From assembly GCA_002311975.1 (NCBI GenBank), contig DCAL01000001.1, forward strand, positions 20,614-26,569: 5,956 nucleotides of DNA, in the 5' to 3' direction. The notes under the pieces were generated by a model. That model worked only from the letters and a program-made list of their open reading frames with translations. It did no database searches and was not told where the DNA came from. Shown here one piece after another: positions 1 to 5,956 of this stretch (position 1 is the first letter of the stretch; each line of letters opens with the position of its first letter). This DNA comes from Fidelibacterota bacterium UBA1134 (GTDB lineage: Bacteria; Fidelibacterota; Marinisomatia; Marinisomatales; S15-B10). A program made the translations under genes and the position numbers.

Positions 1-563
1 CTCAGCAACACGCGATTGGGCGCAACGCCCCCATCGGCTTGAGGTTGGCCTTAAAGGAAGACAGCTACTTATCAACAGACGCAACATCGTTTTACCTGAA
101 AAAATTCCCGTCCTCAGTGTCTTTACGGGCTCACACAGCGAATATCATTCACCAAGAGATACCCCTGACCTTCTGAACTATGAAGGAATGGACATTACGA
201 AGTTTCTGGGTCTTGTTGCCCAAGGATTGGCTGTAACAAATGAAGAACCAGACTATCTGGAACCGCAAAAACCCCAAGAGCAGTCCGCACGGGCAGGACT
301 ACGGCCTATCTAGGCACCATTCTGATTATGGAGAAGGAAGTGTTCCTAGGCTCAAGATTTCAGACGTTTCCAAGGGAAGCCCTGCTGACAAGGCAGGCTT
401 AACGGCAGGAGACATTATTGTGGAACTGGCCGGCCGGAAAATTGAAAATATTTATGATTATACCTATGCTATAGACGCTGTAAGAATTGGACAACCAACC
501 TTAATAATAATTCGCGATAATAATAAAATTGAGCTGGAAATTGTTCTGGGTTCACGCGAATAG
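1..563 (+). pseudogene. M28-family zinc peptidase with C-terminal PDZ domain, 3' part, frame-broken
   Basis: The C-terminal part of a secreted or periplasmic M28-type metallopeptidase is visible; the N-terminus lies left of the window. Reading starts in the frame of base 3 (NAPIGLRLALKEDSY, then TDATSFYLKK). It must shift at the six-A run 99-104 to the frame giving IPVLSVFTGSHSEYHSPRDT. It shifts again at about 304 for YLGTI, and again at 322-323 for DYGEG and the PDZ domain, ending at a TAG. Each junction looks like one missing base; three losses restore the starting frame. The His at 146-148 in EYHSPRDT fits the last zinc-binding His of M28 enzymes, and the following D-LLNYEG segment is typical of the family. 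The earlier zinc ligands are outside the window. The family removes N-terminal residues from peptides. Either this is a decaying gene, or the bases were lost by sequencing error near a contig end; the sequence alone cannot decide. Family call is fairly sure, pseudogene status less so. Confidence 0.7.
240..563 (+). CDS. Open PDZ-domain fragment of the broken M28 peptidase
   Basis: This is the longest intact reading frame within the broken peptidase, 107 codons from an ATG at 240. Only about residues 29-107 belong to the ancestral protein. They form a PDZ domain: a loop around SVPRLKISDVSKGSPADKAG, then LTAGDIIVELAGRKI, a helix (YDYTYAIDA) and final strands ending EIVLGSRE. PDZ domains at the end of M28 peptidases usually bind peptide C-termini or help position substrate. 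The first roughly 28 residues are an out-of-frame reading of the linker: the other frame gives NEEPDYLEPQ over the same bases, as expected between the two domains. No good ribosome binding site precedes the ATG. I therefore doubt that it is translated as an independent small protein, although an automated annotation would call it. Confidence 0.45.
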   Translation: MKNQTIWNRKNPKSSPHGQDYGLSRHHSDYGEGSVPRLKISDVSKGSPADKAGLTAGDIIVELAGRKIENIYDYTYAIDAVRIGQPTLIIIRDNNKIELEIVLGSRE

Positions 564-574
564 CTGAGAAAGAG

Positions 575-1615
575 CTAAAGTTTTAACCCAAACAGAGGCC
601 GCACCCATTTTATCCGCTTTAGAGCAAACTCATAGAGAGCTAGGCTACCCCCAAACGTCAAGACCAAAAGAAGAACAAGCTTGATAGCCGCTGGTAGCGA
701 CAGGGGAATGATATAGTAAGAAAAGAAATACTGTAATGGCATGTGAACAATATAGACCGGGTAGACGGCCTTGCTGAAATAAGCCAGCTTCCGAGAGGGC
801 TTGTTAAGGTACAGTGATCCAAACCCGAAAAAAGCCAGCATCCAGCTCATGGATTCAAAAGCAGTCAAGACACTTGGCTCTCCTTCCAATTGAAAAATAA
901 CCAACCTCACCAGGTAAAGCAAAAACGCTACCGCTAGGGCGCCTCGTCGGACACCCTCCACCGCTTGCCAAAAAACACTCTTTAAGGATACAAAGATGAA
1001 ACCAGAGAGAAAACAGACCATACCCAACCAGAAACCGTGAGAAGTCTGGGCATAGCCTGGGAAACTTTCCGGATTTACAAGCCACGCCTCAAACATGACG
1101 GGTAGGGCCACAAGGTAAATCCCCGCCGGGCGGTGGAACATATTAGATAGGAAGCGCAGAACGAAATTGTCTGAGCGGTTTTTAAGGTAAGTCAGGAGCG
1201 GGAGCAGTAACAAAACATACAGGAAAATATTGGCCAAAAACCACAGATGCCCGGCGTTAGGTATATATTGAGGCTCCTTACCGGAATATTGCATGGCGAT
1301 GTAAACACTGATGGGACAAATGCAAAACAGACCAAAAATGAACGGTATGAGTATCCGTACCGTTCTGTCTTTCAAAAACTGTCTCCAGTTCCTTCGCTCC
1401 ATGGCGAAACGGGCACCCATACCAGAGATCATAAAGAGTATGGGGATACGCCAAATGTTGATCATTCCCATAAAGATCCACAGCCACTCTAGGGACTGGT
1501 CGTTCTGGATAAAGAAAATGTACTGCGCCCAAGGCTGGAAGCTGATCACCACATGGTACACAATTAAAAACCCAAGGGCCAATACTCTCAGCCAGTCAAT
1601 ATCATACCTTCTCAT
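575..1615 (-). CDS. Acyltransferase family 3 membrane protein (OpgC/OafA-like)
   Basis: A 346-residue inner-membrane protein with about ten hydrophobic segments across its whole length. It matches the acyltransferase-3 family, which moves acyl groups (acetyl, succinyl and others) from the cytoplasmic side onto periplasmic or extracellular glycans and lipids. Family hallmarks are visible. R10 and H21 give the conserved R-X10-H pair (RVLALGFLIVYH), and FMISGMGAR at 61-69 fits the FxxSG...R element. GHLWFL at 122-127 resembles the motif in glucan-modifying OpgC proteins. A late YPVYIVHMPLQ segment (285-295) is also typical. The length is usual for a single-domain member, with no SGNH domain attached. 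The ATG start places the DWLR motif at the very N-terminus as in relatives; no strong ribosome binding site is seen. It lies 170 bases downstream of the TRAP binding protein on the same strand, so co-transcription is possible but unproven. No glycan synthesis gene nearby reveals its acceptor. The family is sure, the substrate unknown. Confidence 0.88.
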   Translation of the reverse strand: MRRYDIDWLRVLALGFLIVYHVVISFQPWAQYIFFIQNDQSLEWLWIFMGMINIWRIPILFMISGMGARFAMERRNWRQFLKDRTVRILIPFIFGLFCICPISVYIAMQYSGKEPQYIPNAGHLWFLANIFLYVLLLLPLLTYLKNRSDNFVLRFLSNMFHRPAGIYLVALPVMFEAWLVNPESFPGYAQTSHGFWLGMVCFLSGFIFVSLKSVFWQAVEGVRRGALAVAFLLYLVRLVIFQLEGEPSVLTAFESMSWMLAFFGFGSLYLNKPSRKLAYFSKAVYPVYIVHMPLQYFFSYYIIPLSLPAAIKLVLLLVLTFGGSLALYEFALKRIKWVRPLFGLKL

Positions 1616-1785
1616 CGGTTGTCAGAAGATAATCAAGTCAAAGGTGAGTTTTAAATTAAAAGGTGAAAAATTAAATGGAAATTTTACTTGGCATTAAGAG
1701 ACCATGAGTGGTTACAGCTGGGGATTGTCTTACAGTTGCGACTGCTTTACTGGTGATCGCCATCCTAATACAGTAGAGAAAACAA

Positions 1786-2805
1786 TCACCGACTCCGATA
1801 TTCATCACGGAGTTTGACTGCTTTATCAAACATATCTTCGGGCACCATTTTGCCGCGTATATACGGATAAACTCCCCTCACCATCCCTTCCCAGGCAAGA
1901 TAGTCTTCCTCACTGATCTCATTTACCACCAAGCCGTACTCCTTCATGACTTCAATTGCTTTCTCATCAACCTCGCGGATATGTGATCGCAGCTCGATCG
2001 CTGTTTCTCGCGCACCAGCCAGTATGGACTCCTGCATGGGTTCAGATATCTGCTGCCAAACATTTTGGGAAATAATTGTTGCGCCTTGAAGAGGCGCCCA
2101 GCGGATTGAGGCCATATACTTGGTGCTGGCAAACCACTGATTCCGCAGGGCTAGAAGGGGGGTAGTATCGAAGGCGTTGATCATCCCTGTCTGAAGCGCC
2201 ACCATAATATCCGTCGCCGCCAGCGGTACCGGCTGAAACCCCATGGACTTCCAGATAGTCACATCGCTAGCCTCATCGCCCCAGACAAACAGCTTCTGAG
2301 ATTTCAAATCATCAGGAACAAAAAGCGCTTTCTGACTGAAAAATCGAACCCAGCCGGCTTCACCCCAGTGCACCAAGATAAATCCCTTTTCTTCCAGCCG
2401 CCGGCGCAATTCATCCGCAAGCCGCTCACGTACATAATCCATCTCTTCATAGGAATTGTAGAGCAACGGGATATGTGTCAGAGCCGAAAAGCCGGGTTCG
2501 ATCAAACTTAGCCCCGCGGTGCTGATGGTAGCAGCATTCAACTGGCCAATCCGCATCTTGCGCACCACAGCGGACTCGTCCCCCGCCACACCGTTGGGAT
2601 AAATCGTCAGCTTCACGCCTCCCTTTGATTCCTCCCACCAGTCCTGCCCCATTTCCTGAAGGATCAAATGCCAAGGGGAACCGTTCGGAGCTAACGTAGC
2701 CAGCTTGATTCTGACAGTCTTCGGCGCACCCGCTTCAGCCGGGGAAACTGCGAGAATCAAAGTTCCAAGGAGGAACAGTATTAGTTGCAGACCCTTGTGT
2801 GTCAT
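1786..2805 (-). CDS. dctP: TRAP transporter solute-binding protein, DctP type
   Basis: A periplasmic substrate-binding protein of the DctP (TRAP-T) family, 339 residues from the ATG at 2805. Such proteins hand a small, usually carboxylate-bearing, ligand to the DctQ/DctM membrane pair for sodium-driven uptake. The N-terminus is a clean signal peptide: MTHKG, a hydrophobic core at about 6-20, and SPAEA with likely cleavage after residue 25. The mature protein begins with a strand typical of the family (VRIKLATLAPNGSPWH). A longer reading to a TTG at 2838 adds 11 residues before the signal peptide and is less likely. Neither start has a recognisable Shine-Dalgarno. The later region, with PVPLAATDIMVALQTGMINAF at 192-212, aligns by eye with the ligand-domain core. 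The site that usually reads GLK(I/L)R reads SQKLFVW (169-175), so the common ligand arginine is Phe173. No DctQ or DctM gene is present here. Family is sure; ligand unknown. Confidence 0.88.
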   Translation of the reverse strand: MTHKGLQLILFLLGTLILAVSPAEAGAPKTVRIKLATLAPNGSPWHLILQEMGQDWWEESKGGVKLTIYPNGVAGDESAVVRKMRIGQLNAATISTAGLSLIEPGFSALTHIPLLYNSYEEMDYVRERLADELRRRLEEKGFILVHWGEAGWVRFFSQKALFVPDDLKSQKLFVWGDEASDVTIWKSMGFQPVPLAATDIMVALQTGMINAFDTTPLLALRNQWFASTKYMASIRWAPLQGATIISQNVWQQISEPMQESILAGARETAIELRSHIREVDEKAIEVMKEYGLVVNEISEEDYLAWEGMVRGVYPYIRGKMVPEDMFDKAVKLRDEYRSR

Positions 2806-2851
2806 AAGGGTAGCAAAATTAGCCCCGCAAAAGATCAATAAAAACTAAAGT

Positions 2852-3514
2852 TCAGTTCTGCAGAAACAGCGCCTTATCGAGGCTGGCAAAGAACTGCTGG
2901 AAGAATTCGGGGTCTTGCACAGGGCCGGCTCCCACTACGCGGCCGCCTTGCAGACGTTCTCCCTGAGCGCTCACCCGAAGCTTACTCTCACTGTTACTGA
3001 TGGATTCAACGTTGATGGTCACTTTGTATTGATATACCATTTCTTCCCACCCATCTCGGTCATCGTGGATGATGACGTGTTCAGAATCACTGCGGTCATC
3101 GCCAGAACTATCGGAGCCGTCGCCGGAGCCAGACAACAGCCACACAATCCCTTCGATGATGGCGAGAATGATTCCTATTCCCAGCACTTTCTGCCATGTG
3201 GGGATGTTTGATATAATGCGATCTTCCTGTGTAATCTCACCCTGCTCTATTTCAGTGTGCCTGCTGGCTACGATAACACCAATATCACTGTTCAGCATGT
3301 CGATAGTAAAGTGAAGATCCTGAAGAACATTGATTGAAGCTTTCATTACGCGGTCAGAATATGCCGCAAGAACTCTTGTCTCCATGGCACGCGCTTCAGT
3401 CACCGGCACTGGTGTTGGAGGAGTACAGCCGGCGATGAATACGATCAGGTACAACCGCAGAACAATGCTTGCTCCCCGGGACCAAAACTGTCGTGGACTG
3501 GCCAGGCTGACCAC
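2852..3514 (-). CDS. Lipoprotein with internal membrane segment and acidic linker, function unknown
   Basis: A 220-residue predicted lipoprotein. A basic N-terminus and hydrophobic stretch lead to the lipobox FIAGC, with lipidated Cys30 followed by Thr, which favours the outer membrane. Residues about 43-85 form a small alpha/beta unit (RVMKASINVLQDLHF, then DIGVIVASR). This resembles a pattern I associate with uncharacterised proteobacterial lipoproteins, but I cannot name the family. Residues 108-127 form a strongly hydrophobic helix (IGIILAIIEGIVWLL). A Gly/Ser/Asp-rich acidic stretch follows at 128-154, then a strand-rich tail (YKVTINVES, LRVSAQGE) ending in DPEFFQQFFASLDKALF. The start is a GTG directly after the TAA of the BamE-like gene (TAAGTG), with no good Shine-Dalgarno; translation is probably coupled to that gene. 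No better start lies upstream of the signal peptide. A lipid anchor plus a second membrane helix is odd for a lipoprotein. The lipoprotein call is confident, the role is not. Confidence 0.8.
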   Translation of the reverse strand: MVSLASPRQFWSRGASIVLRLYLIVFIAGCTPPTPVPVTEARAMETRVLAAYSDRVMKASINVLQDLHFTIDMLNSDIGVIVASRHTEIEQGEITQEDRIISNIPTWQKVLGIGIILAIIEGIVWLLSGSGDGSDSSGDDRSDSEHVIIHDDRDGWEEMVYQYKVTINVESISNSESKLRVSAQGERLQGGRVVGAGPVQDPEFFQQFFASLDKALFLQN

Positions 3515-3859
3515 TTAAAACTCAGTGGAGTGGTATGTAAAGTCTTCCACGTGATCGCCATTATCGAAGGTAATGAGGACTGTCAGTGTCCGCTGGGTTG
3601 ATTCGCCAGAAGTCCAGAAGAGAAACCATCTCGCGGCTGACTCTTTAGACACCCGGTCGTAGGTCCACACTTGCTTGCCTTCGCTGTTTTTTGAAATGAT
3701 GTTGGGCGCTCCCAGCACAGCCTGCACATCTGCCTGCGCCATCCCTGCATGGATTTTGTCCTGCACAGTACCGAGCGTCAGTCTGGCAACACTGGACGGT
3801 GCGGCACAGCCAAACAGAAATACCACAAATGATAGAAAGAGTCCTCTAGGCATCTTCAT
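3515..3859 (-). CDS. BamE-like (SmpA/OmlA fold) small lipoprotein
   Basis: A 114-residue lipoprotein from the ATG at 3859. Its signal peptide, with core LFLSFVVFLF, ends in the lipobox LFGC with Cys18. A following Ala suggests outer-membrane sorting. The mature part has the SmpA/OmlA hallmark: a GM turn (39-40), then DVQAVLGAPN (44-53), a flexible loop, and VWTYDRV (64-70). It ends in strands TLTVLITFDNG and VEDFTYHSTEF. True BamE is a non-essential part of the beta-barrel assembly machine. Many small lipoproteins share this fold, and the extended tail plus the lack of genomic context argue against assigning bamE itself. A longer reading to a TTG at 3991 exists, but a strong AGGAG six bases before the 3859 ATG and the well-placed signal peptide decide the start. 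The gene abuts the next lipoprotein with zero intergenic bases, so the two are probably one operon. Confidence 0.85.
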   Translation of the reverse strand: MKMPRGLFLSFVVFLFGCAAPSSVARLTLGTVQDKIHAGMAQADVQAVLGAPNIISKNSEGKQVWTYDRVSKESAARWFLFWTSGESTQRTLTVLITFDNGDHVEDFTYHSTEF

Positions 3860-3865
3860 CAGCTT

Positions 3866-3876
3866 CTCCTCTCCTT
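3866..3876 (-). promoter_or_regulatory. Ribosome binding site of the BamE-like lipoprotein
   Basis: On the minus strand the sequence reads AAGGAGAGGAG, two overlapping Shine-Dalgarno cores. The nearer AGGAG lies six bases from the ATG at 3859. This fixes the start of the lipoprotein and argues against the upstream TTG reading. Confidence 0.8.
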
Positions 3877-4005
3877 GGCTAAGGAATGTGTGACTTCTTT
3901 TTCTTACTCTCCTCTCTCCCTTTTGTTGCACTTCCTGAATGTCTGCCGTGGCCCCGGCGGGGCAACAGTATGATGCTGAGTGCTTGACCAAGCCTCTCCT
4001 GTTTC

Positions 4006-4096
4006 TCTGGCGGCAACTGTGATCCCGTTACTGCACCGCCAGAAGTGGCGGAATAGGGGAAGGGTCTCGTGAAGAGTCACTGACGAGAATATCCCT
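4006..4096 (-). other. Structured 3' region of the malic enzyme transcript (possible terminator or attenuator)
   Basis: This non-coding stretch begins 34 bases after the malic enzyme stop and holds several inverted repeats. Going along the plus strand, TCTGGCGG (4006-4013) pairs with CCGCCAGA (4036-4043). That same CCGCCA (4036-4041) also pairs with TGGCGG (4046-4051) across a four-base loop. The two hairpins exclude each other. Nearer the gene, AGGGTCTCGT (4061-4070) can pair with ACGAGA (4083-4088) and CCCT (4093-4096), with a four-base ATAT bulge. No run of T follows any of these on the minus strand, so it is not a standard intrinsic terminator. It may protect the 3' end or act with a termination factor. 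The repeats are seen directly; the function is inferred. Confidence 0.35.
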
Positions 4097-4129
4097 TACA
4101 CCACAGCGACAACACCAAAGATTCTTCAG

Positions 4130-5773
4130 TCAGACATAGCTCTCATAGTCTGGCTGATACTGCTGAGACTTCATGTAAGCCAGCATGTCTGACGGTTTTG
4201 GCTCAGTAGCGAGTTCTTGTTTGTAGGCTACTTCCGCTACCGCACTGGCAATCACCGCTGAGACAGCCCTGATTTTTCTCAATGGAGGATAGATGCACCC
4301 TTGCTTCAAATCCTCTTCCGACACCTCCCCGGCCAGCACCTTGGCCGCCGCTGAAAACATTTCGTCAGTCACATGTCTTGCACCACAGGCAATAATTCCC
4401 AAACCAACGCCAGGAAAAACATAGGCATTGTTACCCTGACCGGGCACGTAAGTTTTGCCGTTTAGCGTTACAGCGTCAAAGGGACTGCCGCTGGCGAAGA
4501 TAGCGCGACCTTCCGTCCATCTGTACGCCTGCTCAGCGGTGCACTCAGCTTTTGACGTCGGATTTGACAGCGCAAAAATAACCGGGCGTTCGTTGGCGTC
4601 CCCCATCGCTTCCACAACCGGTTGAGTGAAAGTCTGCGGCTGGCCGGAAACGCCAACTAAGATAGTGGGTTTAAGGCTTTCAACCGCTGACAGCAGATCA
4701 GGAAGGAATTCGTGATCGTGCGCATAGTTCAGTTTGTGTTCCTGTAGGTTGTCTCGGCTTTTAACCACCAACCCTTTTGAATCAACAAACCAGCTCTTCC
4801 GGCTTGCTTCCACTTGAGATAAACCCTCGTCAACCATTGCCGATGAAATCAGATCACCAATACCGATCCCCGCCTCACCGGCGCCGAAAAAGAGTATTCG
4901 TTGATCTGTCAGCTTCTGCCCTGTGATTCTGAGCGCTGAATAAATCCCGGCAAGTGCGACACCGGCAGTTCCCTGAATATCGTCATTGAATGTACACACT
5001 TTGCCCCGGTATTTTCTGAGCAAGCGAAAGGCGTTCAGATTACTGAAGTCTTCGAACTGGATCAGTGTGCCGGGGAAAACCTCCTCAACAGCCGTGACGA
5101 ATTCATCAATGAGAGCATCATATTCATCACCACGGATGCGGTGTTGCCGTAGCCCTATATAGAGCGGATCATCGAGCAGATGTTCGTTATTTGTTCCCAC
5201 GTCTATGGTGATCGGCAGACAGAGCAGGGGATCGACGCCGGCACAGGCCGTATAAAGTGTCAACTTGCCGACGGGAATCCCCATGCCGTTTGCGCCCAAG
5301 TCACCCAGACCAAGGATTCTCTCTCCATCGGTGACAACGATAATTCCCACTTTTTCGCGATACCAGTTTCCTAAAATATCGATCACTTGTCCTTTATCTT
5401 CCACCGTAATGAACAGCCCTCGCGGACGGCGCCATATATGGCCATACTCCTGGCACGCCTTCCCCACCACCGGCGTATAAACGATGGGCATCATTTCATC
5501 AATATTGTTCAGGAGTACCTGATAAAATAACGACTCATTTCGATCCTGCAGCGCAATCAGATAGATAAACTTCTCCAAATCTGAAGTCTTAGCATGATAG
5601 CTTTCAAGTACACGCCCAGCCTGTTCTTTCGCTGGAAAAATCCTCGGCGGGAGAAGGCCTCGCAGCTTGAGTTTCTCACGCTCGATCTCTGTAAATGCTG
5701 TGCCCTTATTGGTGACAGGATCGTGTAACAAATCGACGCCTGTCAATCCGGGGTTTGATAGCTTGTCCGACAT
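4130..5773 (-). CDS. maeA: NAD-dependent malic enzyme (oxidative decarboxylating malate dehydrogenase)
   Basis: A complete 547-residue cytoplasmic enzyme that converts malate and NAD(P)+ to pyruvate, CO2 and NAD(P)H, linking the TCA cycle to pyruvate. The length fits the large bacterial/eukaryotic malic enzyme type rather than the smaller or phosphotransacetylase-fused forms. Catalytic residues are present: Tyr99 in MPIVYTP, Arg152 in GERILGLGDLG, and Lys170 in GMGIPVGKL. Metal ligands are Glu241-Asp242 in FEDFSNLNAF and Asp265 in TFNDDIQGTA. The dinucleotide-binding loop is GAGEAGIGIG (297-306). Late signatures ALSNPT (401-406), FASGSPF (426-432) and PGQGNNAYVFPGVGLG (444-459) are intact. 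NAD over NADP preference is the usual expectation for this type but cannot be proven by eye. The ATG start has an AAGGAGG eight bases upstream. It is separated by 270 bases from the next gene and probably forms its own transcription unit. Confidence 0.96.
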   Translation of the reverse strand: MSDKLSNPGLTGVDLLHDPVTNKGTAFTEIEREKLKLRGLLPPRIFPAKEQAGRVLESYHAKTSDLEKFIYLIALQDRNESLFYQVLLNNIDEMMPIVYTPVVGKACQEYGHIWRRPRGLFITVEDKGQVIDILGNWYREKVGIIVVTDGERILGLGDLGANGMGIPVGKLTLYTACAGVDPLLCLPITIDVGTNNEHLLDDPLYIGLRQHRIRGDEYDALIDEFVTAVEEVFPGTLIQFEDFSNLNAFRLLRKYRGKVCTFNDDIQGTAGVALAGIYSALRITGQKLTDQRILFFGAGEAGIGIGDLISSAMVDEGLSQVEASRKSWFVDSKGLVVKSRDNLQEHKLNYAHDHEFLPDLLSAVESLKPTILVGVSGQPQTFTQPVVEAMGDANERPVIFALSNPTSKAECTAEQAYRWTEGRAIFASGSPFDAVTLNGKTYVPGQGNNAYVFPGVGLGIIACGARHVTDEMFSAAAKVLAGEVSEEDLKQGCIYPPLRKIRAVSAVIASAVAEVAYKQELATEPKPSDMLAYMKSQQYQPDYESYV

Positions 5774-5781
5774 GGTATACG

Positions 5782-5788
5782 CCTCCTT
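5782..5788 (-). promoter_or_regulatory. Ribosome binding site of the malic enzyme gene
   Basis: The minus strand reads AAGGAGG, a near-perfect Shine-Dalgarno, with eight bases (CGTATACC) before the ATG at 5773. It supports this start and suggests efficient translation. Confidence 0.88.
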
Positions 5789-5844
5789 ACAAACTTAAGG
5801 TTGGGTGAAATTTAGAATGGTAAACATGGATGAAACTCCGCCAC

Positions 5845-5869
5845 ATTATCGCCACAAGAAAAGTTCTTG
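5845..5869 (-). promoter_or_regulatory. Possible promoter -10 box with adjoining palindrome upstream of the malic enzyme
   Basis: On the minus strand a GATAAT (5845-5850) resembles a -10 box about 70 bases before the start codon. Just upstream is a perfect inverted repeat, CAAGAA-CTT-TTCTTG (5855-5869), where a regulator could block or assist polymerase. No well-spaced -35 box is visible; the nearest TTGGAG (5870-5875) is 19 bases away. The palindrome is seen directly; the promoter and operator roles are guesses. Confidence 0.25.
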
Positions 5870-5956
5870 CTCCAATTCAATTTACACAACGTCTTTGCTC
5901 TTTTGAAAAGGGAATTGGCGCATGGAGGCCCCGAATCATTGTGAAAGACGTTTGCG

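Noticed and set aside
561..584. Possible bidirectional terminator between the convergent genes (TAGCT/AGCTA stem followed by TTTT)
   Set aside because: The stem is only five weak base pairs with a seven-base loop, too little to call a terminator.
855..1532. Several open frames overlapping the acyltransferase on both strands
   Set aside because: They show no recognisable domain and lie wholly within a gene with clear family motifs; they are shadow frames.
1712..1738. Imperfect direct repeat TTACAGCTG / TTACAGTTG, 18 bases apart, between DctP and the acyltransferase
   Set aside because: Two short imperfect copies only, easily explained by chance; no promoter could be placed with it.
1752..1790. 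GGTGAT/ATCACC inverted repeat around the DctP stop codon
   Set aside because: Six-base arms with a 27-base loop and no T-run; not a credible terminator.
2915..3518. Plus-strand open frames opposite the two lipoprotein genes
   Set aside because: Antisense to lipoproteins with clear signal peptides; low-complexity content and no ribosome binding site or domain.
3951..3963. GC-rich hairpin GCCCC-GGC-GGGGC in the lipoprotein leader
   Set aside because: A five-pair stem with no T-run on either strand; no clear role as terminator or operator.
3860..3991. N-terminal extension of the BamE-like protein to a TTG at 3991
   Set aside because: It would bury the signal peptide 44 residues inside the protein, its start is a TTG, and a strong ribosome binding site sits before the ATG at 3859.
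5922..5956. Possible start of a divergent plus-strand gene (ATG at 5922, open to the window edge)
   Set aside because: Only 11 codons are visible with no convincing ribosome binding site; cannot be supported.

Overview
This is a moderate-GC bacterial window with six protein-coding loci. Five lie on the minus strand: malic enzyme, BamE-like lipoprotein, second lipoprotein, TRAP solute-binding protein and membrane acyltransferase. One gene remnant on the plus strand converges on them from the left edge. Two lipobox lipoproteins, one with a SmpA/OmlA (BamE) fold, point to a Gram-negative organism with an outer membrane. The overall mix would fit a free-living, possibly uncultured or marine, proteobacterium, with Gammaproteobacteria my best guess. 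That placement is inference; no marker gene is present.

Left region (1-575): the C-terminal part of an M28-type zinc peptidase with a terminal PDZ domain reads across three frames. Three single bases appear to be missing, so the gene is either decaying or affected by sequence errors. It ends 11 bases from the end of the convergent acyltransferase.

Middle region (575-2805): an acyltransferase-3 family integral membrane protein lies downstream of a TRAP-type periplasmic binding protein (DctP). The DctP has a clear signal peptide but lacks the usual substrate-binding arginine. No DctQ or DctM membrane subunits are in the window.

Central region (2852-3859): two lipoprotein genes are directly abutted, the stop of the first touching the GTG start of the second. 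The first is a BamE-like small lipoprotein with a strong ribosome binding site. The second is a lipoprotein that also carries an internal membrane segment and an acidic linker. They probably form a small envelope module, and DctP follows 46 bases later on the same strand.

Right region (4130-5956): a complete NAD-type malic enzyme with an excellent ribosome binding site. It is followed by a structured 3' region (about 4006-4096) and preceded by a leader with inverted repeats. The gene is probably its own transcription unit.

I see no mobile element, CRISPR array, tRNA or rRNA, and no clear new defence or biosynthetic system. The points most worth a second look are the lipoprotein pair, the atypical DctP pocket and the frame-broken peptidase.
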